Under the pieces are notes generated by a model that worked only from the letters and a program-made list of their open reading frames with translations, was not told the origin of the DNA and did no database searches. Of a DNA stretch of 64,000 nt, positions 52,047-60,675 are shown one piece after another (the first letter of the stretch is position 1; every line of letters begins with the position of its first letter). Origin of the DNA: Thioflexithrix psekupsensis (GTDB lineage Bacteria; Pseudomonadota; Gammaproteobacteria; Beggiatoales; Beggiatoaceae); the NCBI RefSeq assembly GCF_002149925.1, contig NZ_MSLT01000019.1, forward strand, positions 1 through 64,000, written 5' to 3'. The position numbers were made by a program, and so were the translations under genes.

Positions 52047-54320
52047 ATGAAAAATTATCGGCAATGGACAAGGATTTTTTTATGTTATTTCTGGCTATTT
52101 ATTCCTGCGTTCAGTTTGGCTAATGAAATTATTATTAATCGCTTAGATATTAGCCCTGAAACAACAAGCAGCAAACGCGCTAAAATAGGCGTGGCTTTAT
52201 CTGGCGGCGGAGCGCGTGGTTTGGCGCATGTGGGCGTGTTGCAAGCCTTAGAAGAACTGCGCATTCCCGTCGATTACATTGCAGGCACGAGCATGGGCAG
52301 CATTGTGGGCGGTTTATACGCGATTGGTTTAACCGCCGAAGAATTAACCGATTTAGCCGCAGAACAAATTCAATGGACAACCTTATTAGATAATCAAATT
52401 GAGCGCAGTTCTTTAGCCTATCGTGAGAAACAAAATCAACAACGTTTCTTAGAATTAGAATTGGGTTATAGTCAAAATGGCTTTAGTGTTCCTTCGGGAT
52501 TTATTAATGCCCAAGAATTACTAGCCGAATTAATTATGCTCACAGATGGCATTCACATTGATTTTAAGCAATTACCCATTCCATTTGCAGCCGTGGCGAC
52601 GGATTTAAATGCCGCAAAACCTTATTTATTAGAACAAGGTGATTTAGCGATGGCATTACGGGCTTCAATGGCGGTGCCTTTTGCTTTTTCTCCTGTTGAG
52701 ATTGATGGAAAATTATTAGTTGATGGGGGCATTTTAAATAATATTCCTGTTGATGTGGTGCGCGATATGGGAGCGAATATTGTGATTGCGATTAATATTG
52801 AAACGCCTTTATCACAATTAGCTGCGAATAGCTCTTTTATTTCTGTTACTGAACAAACGATTTATGCGGCATTATTACGTAACAGCCAAGAAGCTTTACA
52901 AAAAGCAGATGTGGTTGTCATGCCTAATTTAGAAGGTTTTACTTCTACTGATTTTGTTAAAGCAAAAGCGTTAATGGCAGCAGGTTATCAAGCCATTATG
53001 GACAAAGCCGCTTTATTGCAATTATTATCTTTATCTCCTGCCGATTATGCCGCGCATTTAGCACAACGACAACAAAAAAAACCTGATTTACATCAAGTAA
53101 TTAAGCCAAGCTTTATTGAATTTACAGGCCAGCAGCGCACACCGAATGATGTTTTAGAAAAACAAGTGAATCATTTATTAGATAAGCCCTTAGATTCTTC
53201 TGAATTAAAAACAGTATTAAACCGTTTAATGACATTTAAAGATTTAACCCAAGTTTCTTATCGTGTGGTGCAAAGGAATGGAGAATCAGGTTTAATTTTT
53301 GATGTGCAAGAGAAATCATGGGGGCCGAATTATTTTCGCTTTGGTTTAAACGCGGCAACCACTTTTGATGATAAAATTGAATTCACGGCATTATTGCGTC
53401 ATGAGCGATTAAATATTGGCGATTTCTCAGGGGAATGGATTAATGAATTTACCATTGGTGGCGATTATCAATATTATACTGAATATTATCAGCCATTAAT
53501 GATTAATCAACGTTTTTTTCTTAAACCTTATGGTAAAATTGGTCGTTATTTTAAAGATGGTTATGAAGCCCATCAATTAATTGGTGAATATGATTTACGG
53601 CGTTGGCAATTAGGTGTAGATATAGGAATGAATATTGATAATGTGGCGCAAGTTTTAACGGGATTGCGTTATCAAGATTTAACCGCTCGTTTGCGCGTGG
53701 GCAATTCTCCAGATTTACATGTTGGCAACACACAACAAGCAGGTTGGCATTTGCGTTTTGATTATGATGATTTAGATCATCGAGTATTTGCTAAAGAAGG
53801 CAGTCAATTACATTTTCATGCAGTGGCTTATGATGATGCCATTGCAGGGGATTTAGATTATCATAAATTGGTTTTTTATGGACGACATCATTGGCCAATT
53901 AATGAGCGGCGGGTTTTATTTTCTGAAATCACATTAGGAACTTTCTTAAAATCAGACCCTCCTTTTTATGATCGTTTTAGTATTGGTGGCAGTGATGGTT
54001 TAGCAGGATTTTCTACTCATGAAATTTCAGGACAGCACGCCATGTTATTGCGTTTTGGCGGCATATTAAATCCACCTTTTTTATCGGAATATTTACCCGG
54101 AGAAGTGCGCTTATTATCTTTAATTCATGCGGGTAATGTTTGGGATAATTATAAAGAAATTAGCTTAAATGATTTGCGTTATGGCGGCAGTATTGCGCTG
54201 TTATGGGATACGCGATTAGGAGCGGTTTTTGCGGGCATGGGTTATACAAAAGGGGGCGACATCCGCTTTTTTCTTAATCTGGGTAATTTGTATTTACGAG
54301 GTTTTGAATTTGATGGTTAA
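52047..54320 (+). CDS. Patatin-like phospholipase with POTRA and outer-membrane barrel (PlpD type)
   Basis: A 757-residue exported protein: signal peptide (FLCYFWLFIPAFSLA), patatin domain with glycine-rich GGGARG, nucleophile Ser 82 in GTSMG and Asp 226 in VDGGILNN, then a POTRA-like segment (about 350-430) and a 16-strand-type beta barrel (about 430-757) ending in aromatic LYLRGFEFDG. This is the type Vd (PlpD) secretion architecture: a lipase carried by its own barrel. In PlpD the lipase is released; here this is inference. Catalytic Ser-Asp dyad is intact. The stop overlaps the murI start by 8 nt. Confidence 0.93.
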   Translation: MKNYRQWTRIFLCYFWLFIPAFSLANEIIINRLDISPETTSSKRAKIGVALSGGGARGLAHVGVLQALEELRIPVDYIAGTSMGSIVGGLYAIGLTAEELTDLAAEQIQWTTLLDNQIERSSLAYREKQNQQRFLELELGYSQNGFSVPSGFINAQELLAELIMLTDGIHIDFKQLPIPFAAVATDLNAAKPYLLEQGDLAMALRASMAVPFAFSPVEIDGKLLVDGGILNNIPVDVVRDMGANIVIAINIETPLSQLAANSSFISVTEQTIYAALLRNSQEALQKADVVVMPNLEGFTSTDFVKAKALMAAGYQAIMDKAALLQLLSLSPADYAAHLAQRQQKKPDLHQVIKPSFIEFTGQQRTPNDVLEKQVNHLLDKPLDSSELKTVLNRLMTFKDLTQVSYRVVQRNGESGLIFDVQEKSWGPNYFRFGLNAATTFDDKIEFTALLRHERLNIGDFSGEWINEFTIGGDYQYYTEYYQPLMINQRFFLKPYGKIGRYFKDGYEAHQLIGEYDLRRWQLGVDIGMNIDNVAQVLTGLRYQDLTARLRVGNSPDLHVGNTQQAGWHLRFDYDDLDHRVFAKEGSQLHFHAVAYDDAIAGDLDYHKLVFYGRHHWPINERRVLFSEITLGTFLKSDPPFYDRFSIGGSDGLAGFSTHEISGQHAMLLRFGGILNPPFLSEYLPGEVRLLSLIHAGNVWDNYKEISLNDLRYGGSIALLWDTRLGAVFAGMGYTKGGDIRFFLNLGNLYLRGFEFDG

Positions 54321-55131
54321 AGTAAAGCCTCCCCTGTCTGTATTGGTATTCGATTCTGGTGTGGGTGGTTTGAGTATTGTGCAGGCCTTGCGTGAATCGA
54401 TGCCGACTTTAACGTTAAGCTATCTTGCTGATAATGCAGGCTTTCCTTATGGTGTATGGGCGGAACAGGATTTAATTGAGCGGGTTTATCGGGTGTTGTC
54501 TTCCGTAGTAGAACAGGTGCAACCCTGTTTAATTGTGGTCGCTTGCAATACAGCAAGCACGGTGGCCCTGCCGAAATTACGCGCTACATTGTCTATTCCT
54601 GTCGTTGGTGTCGTACCTGCGATTAAACCTGCGGCGCAATTAAGTCAAAATAAAGTGATTGGCTTATTGGGAACGCCCGGCACTGTTTCGCGTCATTACA
54701 CGGGACAATTAATTGCTCAATTCGCGGCACATTGCCAAATTATTCGCGTCGGCAGTGTGGAATTGGTGCATTTAGCAGAACAGCATTTACGCGGCGAAAT
54801 CATTCCCCTAGATTCAATGGCGACTATTTTGCGTCCTTTTAAAGAACATTCCGCTTTAGATGTGATTGTTTTAGCCTGTACTCATTTTCCTTTATTACGG
54901 GATTTTTTATTGGAAACATTACCCAAATCCATTCAATTAATTGATTCAGGCCAAGCCATTGCAGCACGAGTAAAACATTTATTATTACATCATGGTTGGA
55001 CATTACCCGAACAAATTGCGCCCCATCAAACCGTTTTTTTTACGCAACAAACCGATAATATAATGGCTTTAATTCCTGCTTTATCTCAATTTGGATTTAA
55101 TGAGATTCGGATTTGTGCAATTCCTGTTTAA
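54313..55131 (+). CDS. murI: Glutamate racemase
   Basis: A 272-residue enzyme making D-glutamate for peptidoglycan. FDSGVGGLSIVQALR, VACNTAS (first catalytic Cys) and VLACTHFPLL (second Cys) are all present; YLADNAGFPYG is the substrate loop. The start is the ATG at 54313, which directly precedes the conserved core; the longer frame reaches back into the barrel gene. It overlaps the upstream gene by 8 nt and precedes cmoA by 12 nt. Confidence 0.96.
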   Translation: MVKVKPPLSVLVFDSGVGGLSIVQALRESMPTLTLSYLADNAGFPYGVWAEQDLIERVYRVLSSVVEQVQPCLIVVACNTASTVALPKLRATLSIPVVGVVPAIKPAAQLSQNKVIGLLGTPGTVSRHYTGQLIAQFAAHCQIIRVGSVELVHLAEQHLRGEIIPLDSMATILRPFKEHSALDVIVLACTHFPLLRDFLLETLPKSIQLIDSGQAIAARVKHLLLHHGWTLPEQIAPHQTVFFTQQTDNIMALIPALSQFGFNEIRICAIPV

Positions 55132-55143
55132 AAGGATTTTTTT

Positions 55144-55902
55144 ATGCCGATATTTGAACCCAAAACAAACACGGATAAATTATATGCGCAGCCTTTGGCA
55201 CAAATCGATAAATTTCAGTTTGATGCGCAAGTGGCCGCGGTTTTTGAGGATATGATCAGCCGCTCCGTGCCGGGTTATGCCTGCTTAGTGCCGATGATGG
55301 CGATGTTGGCCGCACGTTATGCGCAAAATGACAGTTATATTTATGATTTGGGTTGTTCTTTAGGAACAATTACGCTGGCTATTGATCAACAATTAGCGGC
55401 ATTTAACTTGTCTAATATTAAATTAATTGCCATTGATAATGCCGCCGCCATGATTGAACAATGTCAAAAAAATGCAGCCACTTTCTCGCTCACACATTCG
55501 GTTGAATTTATTTGTGCGGATATTCGAGAGATTAAGATTGAAAAAGCCTCTGCGGTGGTGTTAAATTTTACTTTGCAATTTATTACGCCTGCGGATCGTT
55601 GGATATTATTAAAACGCATTTATGACGGAATGCAAAGCGGAGCCGTTTTGATTTTATCAGAAAAAATTACTTTTGCCGATCCAGATATAGCCGATAAAAT
55701 GGTCGATTTACACCATGCGTTTAAACAAGCCAATGGCTATTCTTTATTAGAAATTAATCAAAAACGCACCGCGTTAGAACAAGTATTAATTCCAGATACT
55801 TTATTAGAACATCAACATCGTTTAACCGAAATTGGTTTTAAAGGTGTCATGTTATGGTTTCAATGTTTTAATTTTATTTCGTTATTGGCATGGAAAAATT
55901 AA
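55144..55902 (+). CDS. cmoA: Carboxy-S-adenosyl-L-methionine synthase
   Basis: A 252-residue enzyme that makes carboxy-SAM from SAM and prephenate. Signatures: FDAQVAAVFEDMISRSVPGYA, YDLGCSLGTITLAI and the substrate region SAVVLNFTLQFI. AAGGA lies 7 nt before the ATG. The product is used by CmoB, encoded next with a 13-nt overlap; together they make the cmo5U34 wobble modification in tRNAs reading Ala, Pro, Ser, Thr and Val codons. Confidence 0.96.
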   Translation: MPIFEPKTNTDKLYAQPLAQIDKFQFDAQVAAVFEDMISRSVPGYACLVPMMAMLAARYAQNDSYIYDLGCSLGTITLAIDQQLAAFNLSNIKLIAIDNAAAMIEQCQKNAATFSLTHSVEFICADIREIKIEKASAVVLNFTLQFITPADRWILLKRIYDGMQSGAVLILSEKITFADPDIADKMVDLHHAFKQANGYSLLEINQKRTALEQVLIPDTLLEHQHRLTEIGFKGVMLWFQCFNFISLLAWKN

Positions 55903-56903
55903 TTATTCAGGATGAATTAAATAACTTAGGTTATTTAGACAGTTTGCAGCAATTAGCACATTGGCCTGCTTTATCGCCTTGGTTGGCGCAATTAGAATTA
56001 GAATTAAAGCGTTGTTTCGATCCGAATTATCACGGTCATTTATCAGAATGGTTAGCGGTTTTAAAACAATTACCCGAATTAAAAAATAGTTCTATTGATT
56101 TGCAAGCGGGCAGCATTCGCGCAGGCGAACCCCCTGATTGTTCTCCAGAACAATATGAATTTATTCGAGGATTATTAAAACAATTACATCCTTGGCGCAA
56201 AGGGCCTTTTTTAATGCACGGTATTTATATTGATACGGAGTGGCGTTCGGATTGGAAATGGGAGCGATTAAGCGGCAAAATTAGCCCCTTAAAAGGGCGT
56301 TTGGTCTTGGATGTGGGCTGTGGCAATGGTTATCATTGTTGGCGCATGGTGGGCGAAGGAGCGCGTTGGGTGGTGGGGATTGATCCGACTTTAATTAGCG
56401 TGATGCAATTTCATGCCATTCGCCATTTTTTAGGCAAACAATGGCCAGTCATGATTTTTCCTGTCGGGGTGGAAACATTAACGCCTAAAATGCAAATTTT
56501 TGATACGGTTTTCTCAATGGGCATTTTATATCATCGTCAATCGCCATTAGGACATTTATTAGAATTGCGCGATTGCCTGCGACGCGGCGGAGAATTGGTG
56601 TTAGAAACCTTGGTAATTGACGGTGATGAAAGAATGGTTTTATTGCCAGAAAACCGCTATGCACAAATGCGCAATGTGTGGTTTATTCCTTCTTGTGCGG
56701 CGTTGGCGTTGTGGTTAAAACGCTGTGGCTTTAGCGACATTCAATTAATTAATATTTCTCCTACTACGCCGCAAGAACAGCGTCAAACCGAATGGATGCG
56801 CTTTCATTCTTTAACCGAAGCATTAGACCCGAATTGTCCAGAAAAAACCATTGAAAATTTGCCCGCACCTAAACGCGCTATTTTTCGCGCTCGTGTGAAT
56901 TAA
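55890..56903 (+). CDS. cmoB: tRNA U34 carboxymethyltransferase
   Basis: A 337-residue partner of CmoA that transfers a carboxymethyl group to ho5U34 of tRNA. VLDVGCGNGYHCWRMVGEGA is the SAM-fold motif; WRSDWKWERL and FSMGILYHRQSPLGHL are family text. The length is typical. It starts inside the 3' end of cmoA, so translation is coupled. Confidence 0.96.
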   Translation: MEKLIIQDELNNLGYLDSLQQLAHWPALSPWLAQLELELKRCFDPNYHGHLSEWLAVLKQLPELKNSSIDLQAGSIRAGEPPDCSPEQYEFIRGLLKQLHPWRKGPFLMHGIYIDTEWRSDWKWERLSGKISPLKGRLVLDVGCGNGYHCWRMVGEGARWVVGIDPTLISVMQFHAIRHFLGKQWPVMIFPVGVETLTPKMQIFDTVFSMGILYHRQSPLGHLLELRDCLRRGGELVLETLVIDGDERMVLLPENRYAQMRNVWFIPSCAALALWLKRCGFSDIQLINISPTTPQEQRQTEWMRFHSLTEALDPNCPEKTIENLPAPKRAIFRARVN

Positions 56904-56944
56904 TGGCTATTTTATTAAATTTTTAATTCGAGATGAAATAAAAA

Positions 56945-57538
56945 ATGATGTTATTAGACGGTGCCATTGTCATTATGGCTTATTTATTGGGATCATTTTC
57001 TTCTGCGGTTGTCATTTGTCGCTTGATGCAATTACCCGATCCCCGCACTTTAGGCTCTGGCAATCCCGGTGCCACCAATGTGTTGCGTCATGGCGGCAAA
57101 AAAGCAGCTATTTTAACGTTATTATTTGATACATTAAAAGGAGTAATTGCGGTTTTATTCGCCAAATTATTAACGGATAATGTGAATGTAATTTCCTTAG
57201 CGACATTAGCGGTTTTTTTAGGCCATTTATATCCTATATTTTTTGGATTTCGAGGCGGTAAAGGTGTGGCGACGGCATTGGGTGCATTATTGGCTTTAAT
57301 TTGGCCAGTGGGATTGATGGCATTAGCCACGTGGTTATTAATCGCATTCGGTTTGGGTTATTCTTCATTAGCGGCTTTAACAGCAGCCCTTTTAACGCCT
57401 ATTTATGTTTTCTTCATTAGTGATATATGGCAATATGTGTTAATGAGCGGGGTAATGAGTTTATTATTAATTTGGCGACATCGTTCTAATATTCGCAATT
57501 TAATTGCAGGAAAAGAAACGAAAATTGGACGTAAATAA
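56945..57538 (+). CDS. plsY: Glycerol-3-phosphate acyltransferase PlsY
   Basis: A 197-residue membrane enzyme that uses acyl-phosphate to make lysophosphatidic acid. The three PlsY motifs can be read: GSGNPGATNVLR, the FDTLKG segment, and GFRGGKGVATALGALLAL. Five membrane helices. A PlsY-type route implies PlsX elsewhere. It follows cmoB by 41 nt and precedes pcm by 24 nt. Confidence 0.94.
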   Translation: MMLLDGAIVIMAYLLGSFSSAVVICRLMQLPDPRTLGSGNPGATNVLRHGGKKAAILTLLFDTLKGVIAVLFAKLLTDNVNVISLATLAVFLGHLYPIFFGFRGGKGVATALGALLALIWPVGLMALATWLLIAFGLGYSSLAALTAALLTPIYVFFISDIWQYVLMSGVMSLLLIWRHRSNIRNLIAGKETKIGRK

Positions 57539-57562
57539 TTTTTGCCTCAATGGTTTTTGTGA

Positions 57563-58210
57563 ATGACATATCAGCAACGAATAAATACAAATGCGCGTCA
57601 ACAATTGGTTGAAAGACTACGGCAACGTGGCATTCAGCACTCTAATGTATTGTCTGCGATTGGAGATGTACCCCGTCACTTGTTTATTGACGACGCATTG
57701 CGCGATCACGCTTACGCGGATCATGCGTTGCCCATCGGTTATGGACAAACGATTTCACAGCCTTATATTGTGGCGTTGATGACGGAGGCTCTATTGTCCA
57801 CCCATCCGCATACCGTGTTAGAAATTGGCACGGGGTGCGGTTATCAAACGGCAGTGTTGGCGCAATTGGTCAGTTGGGTGTATAGCGTAGAACGCATTCG
57901 TCCTTTGTTGGATCGGGCAGTGACGCGCTTAAATCGTTTAAATATCAATAATGTACGTTTTAAACACAGTGATGGCGGTTGGGGATGGCCAGAAAATGCA
58001 CCGTACGACGGAATTTTGGTCACGGCCGCGCCAAGTGAAATACCTAACGCATTACTCGATCAGTTAGCCATCGGCGGTTGTCTGATTATTCCTGTTGGCC
58101 CTCAGCGCGGACATCAAGAGTTGTTAAAAATTATTCGCACCCGCACTCATTTTGAACAACATACTTTGGAAAAAGTGAACTTCGTGCCTTTGCGACAAGG
58201 CACGAATTGA
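57563..58210 (+). CDS. pcm: Protein-L-isoaspartate O-methyltransferase
   Basis: A 215-residue repair enzyme that methylates isoaspartyl residues using SAM. HAYADHALPIGYGQTISQPYIVALMTE and VLEIGTGCGYQTAVLAQL are diagnostic, as is GPYDGI-like PYDGILVTAAPSEIP. A SAM-dependent cytoplasmic enzyme of usual length. No strong ribosome site. A terminator follows. Confidence 0.95.
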   Translation: MTYQQRINTNARQQLVERLRQRGIQHSNVLSAIGDVPRHLFIDDALRDHAYADHALPIGYGQTISQPYIVALMTEALLSTHPHTVLEIGTGCGYQTAVLAQLVSWVYSVERIRPLLDRAVTRLNRLNINNVRFKHSDGGWGWPENAPYDGILVTAAPSEIPNALLDQLAIGGCLIIPVGPQRGHQELLKIIRTRTHFEQHTLEKVNFVPLRQGTN

Positions 58211-58222
58211 GACATGATTGTT

Positions 58223-58252
58223 TACATCACAATGGGTTGATGTGGCTTTTTT
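58223..58252 (+). terminator. pcm terminator
   Basis: ACATCA and TGATGT pair around a short loop, followed by GG and CTTTTTTT on the plus strand. It lies 13 nt after the pcm stop in the gap to the convergent MORN gene. Confidence 0.65.
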
Positions 58253-58280
58253 TATGAGCTGAGTAAGACGGTTGGCAGGC

Positions 58281-58967
58281 TTAGAACCAAAAACCAGTTC
58301 TACGCCGACGTTCTACCATTGTACCGTCTTGATAAATGCGTTCGGCCATTAGATCGCCTTTTTTGTTATACTCCAGACTTTTGCCGTTCAAATTACCGTT
58401 TTTATCAAAATGCGAATGCACCAACCATTTTTCCCCGGTGCTGTAAAAAAGGGTGGCACTGACCGGCAAACCATCTTCAAATTCCCAATCCCCTTGTAAA
58501 TTGCCATTGCGGTGATAACCTCTGGCTTGGCCATGACGTTTACCGTTGCGGTTGGTACGTTCTGCTTTCAATTTGCCGTTTTGATAATACTCTCTTTCTA
58601 TTCCGTCGCGCACGCCGTTGACCAATTGTCGGTCGCGGAATAATTCGCCCGTAGGATAATACTCAAGTTCAGTTTCATGACGTTTTCCGTCCACCATGCG
58701 TAATTCGTTAATCAAACGGCCATCGCGGAGAAATTCTTTTTTCGCGTCTAATTTACCCGCTTTGTAGCTCATCTCAGCCTTGATTTCACCTGTTTCGTAA
58801 AACTCTTTGGTGATACCATGCAATTGACCATTCAAGTAGGTGTATTCGTATTGAACAGCACCACTTTCGTAAAATTTTTTCTCAATTTGCGATTGTTGTG
58901 CGACAGACATGGAAGACATCAACATCGCAGTACATAATAAGCACACTTTTAACCATAGGTTTAACAT
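58281..58967 (-). CDS. Secreted MORN/YwqK-like repeat protein
   Basis: A 228-residue protein with a signal peptide (LWLKVCLLCTAMLMSSMSVAQQ) and about seven ~23-residue repeats of the pattern Y-x-x-G-x-[LI]-x-x-[EQ]-x-x-[YF]-x-[NE]-G-x-x-[HD]-G (for example YLNGQLHGITKEFYETGEIKAE). This is the MORN_2/YwqK fold; despite an old toxin-antitoxin label in databases, most are surface or periplasmic scaffolds. The start is the ATG at 58967, where GAGGAG and a proper signal peptide lie; an upstream start adds 15 unconserved residues. Confidence 0.85.
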   Translation of the reverse strand: MLNLWLKVCLLCTAMLMSSMSVAQQSQIEKKFYESGAVQYEYTYLNGQLHGITKEFYETGEIKAEMSYKAGKLDAKKEFLRDGRLINELRMVDGKRHETELEYYPTGELFRDRQLVNGVRDGIEREYYQNGKLKAERTNRNGKRHGQARGYHRNGNLQGDWEFEDGLPVSATLFYSTGEKWLVHSHFDKNGNLNGKSLEYNKKGDLMAERIYQDGTMVERRRRTGFWF

Positions 58968-59038
58968 GATCCCACTCCTCTCAATCAATCGAATAAATGC
59001 CAAATGGTTCATTATTATTATAATCTAACTCAGCACAA

Positions 59039-59076
59039 GACAAGCCCTTTTTTGTATACTTCAAAAAAGGGCTTGT
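59039..59076 (-). terminator. Hairpin ending the nuo transcript
   Basis: A perfect stem CAAGCCCTTTTTT (59041-59053) / AAAAAAGGGCTTG (59063-59075) with a 9-nt loop, 5 nt after the nuoI stop. The T-rich arm gives a terminator-like U-run on the minus strand. Confidence 0.75.
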
Positions 59077-59080
59077 GGTC

Positions 59081-59569
59081 TTAACGATAACGGGAATCTA
59101 CTGCGCGGTCGGCGGCCAATTGCGGCTCCACTTTATCTCCGACAGCCAACAATTTTTCCTTACTCATCAACAAATCACCGCGTTTTTCGCCGTGATACTC
59201 AAAAATGCGGCTCTCCACAATCGAATCCACAGGACAAGATTCTTCACAAAACCCACAAAAAATACACTTAGTCAAATCAATATCATAACGAGTCGTGCGA
59301 CGAGTGCCGTCATCGCGGGGCGCGGCTTCAATGGTAATCGCTAAGGCCGGACAGACCGCCTCACATAATTTACAAGCAATACAACGCTCTTCCCCATTGG
59401 CATAACGACGCAAGGCATGTAAACCACGAAAACGATGGGATAATGGCGTTTTTTCCTCAGGATATTGTACCGTGACTTTGCGCGCAAACAGATAACGCCC
59501 AGTTAAACTTAATCCCTTGAGCAATTCTAATAAAAACAAACTCTTAAAAAAATCAACAACAGGTTTCAT
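59081..59569 (-). CDS. nuoI: NADH-quinone oxidoreductase subunit I
   Basis: A 162-residue subunit of complex I carrying clusters N6a and N6b. The two ferredoxin motifs are [12 protein letters not shown] and [12 protein letters not shown]. The start is the ATG at 59569 with GAGGAT upstream, matching the usual protein length; an extended frame reaches into nuoH. It is the last nuo gene here: nuoJKLMN do not follow. Confidence 0.96.
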   Translation of the reverse strand: MKPVVDFFKSLFLLELLKGLSLTGRYLFARKVTVQYPEEKTPLSHRFRGLHALRRYANGEERCIACKLCEAVCPALAITIEAAPRDDGTRRTTRYDIDLTKCIFCGFCEESCPVDSIVESRIFEYHGEKRGDLLMSKEKLLAVGDKVEPQLAADRAVDSRYR

Positions 59570-59579
59570 CACAATATCC

Positions 59580-60602
59580 TCACGCAAACCACGGCGGTAA
59601 ATCCAACATGACGGCCAAACCGACAATCATAATCCAAACCAAAGTCACGGGAATAAACACCTTCCAACCTAAACGCATAATTTGATCATAACGGTAACGA
59701 GGGAAAGTGGCGCGTAACCATAAGAATAAGAACAAGAATAGACTAATTTTTAACACAAACCAAACCAAGCCCGGCACAAAAGCAAACACAGGCTCTAAAA
59801 ATGTCCCTTGAAACGGAGACAACCACCCACCTAAAAACATCAATGCGGCCAAAGCAGACACCAGGATCATGTTAGCGTATTCCGCTAAAAAGAATACCGC
59901 AAACAACATGCCTGAGTATTCCACATGGAAACCCGCGACAATTTCCGATTCCCCTTCCGCCACGTCAAAGGGAGCGCGGTTGGTTTCGGCCACGCCAGAA
60001 ATAAAGTAGACAATAAACAAAGGAAACAAAGGCAACCAATACCAATGCAAAATACTGCCTTGTTGTGCTTGAACAATCGCGGTGAGATTTAAACTGCCTG
60101 CGGCCATTAATACACCGACTAAGGCAAAACCCATCGCAATTTCATACGCCACCACTTGCGCCGCGGAGCGCATTGCGCCTAAAAACGCATATTTGGAGTT
60201 GGAAGCCCAGCCCGCTAAAATAATGCCGTACACTCCCACCGAGGTCATGGCTAAAATATACAATAAACCGACATTAATATTCGCCAACACCATGCCATCG
60301 CTAAACGGCACCACAGCCCACGCCGCTAAGGCCGGCGCAATGGCGAGAATGGGCGCGATTACAAATAAAAAGCGATCCGAACTGCTAGGAATAATAATTT
60401 CCTTAAACATCAATTTGACCGCATCCGCAATCGGCTGCAACAACCCATAAGGCCCAACACGATTCGGCCCAATACGCACCTGCATATAACCGATCACTTT
60501 ACGTTCGGCATAAGTCAAATACGCCACCGACACCATTAACGGCGCGACAATTAACACGATAAAAAATAAAATTTTTATCAGTTCAAATAAAACATCCAAC
60601 AT
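59580..60602 (-). CDS. nuoH: NADH-quinone oxidoreductase subunit H
   Basis: A 340-residue membrane subunit with eight helices that forms the quinone chamber entrance. Text: [46 protein letters not shown] and [23 protein letters not shown]. The second ATG at 60602 is preferred because AAGGA lies 6 nt before it; the first, at 60608, abuts it. Between nuoG and nuoI, as usual. Confidence 0.96.
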   Translation of the reverse strand: MLDVLFELIKILFFIVLIVAPLMVSVAYLTYAERKVIGYMQVRIGPNRVGPYGLLQPIADAVKLMFKEIIIPSSSDRFLFVIAPILAIAPALAAWAVVPFSDGMVLANINVGLLYILAMTSVGVYGIILAGWASNSKYAFLGAMRSAAQVVAYEIAMGFALVGVLMAAGSLNLTAIVQAQQGSILHWYWLPLFPLFIVYFISGVAETNRAPFDVAEGESEIVAGFHVEYSGMLFAVFFLAEYANMILVSALAALMFLGGWLSPFQGTFLEPVFAFVPGLVWFVLKISLFLFLFLWLRATFPRYRYDQIMRLGWKVFIPVTLVWIMIVGLAVMLDLPPWFA

Positions 60603-60675
60603 GACCATTCCTTAATGACAGATGAACCCAAATGGCGAAAGGAATTTTAAAAACCATTTCGCCGTTTGTGAATGA

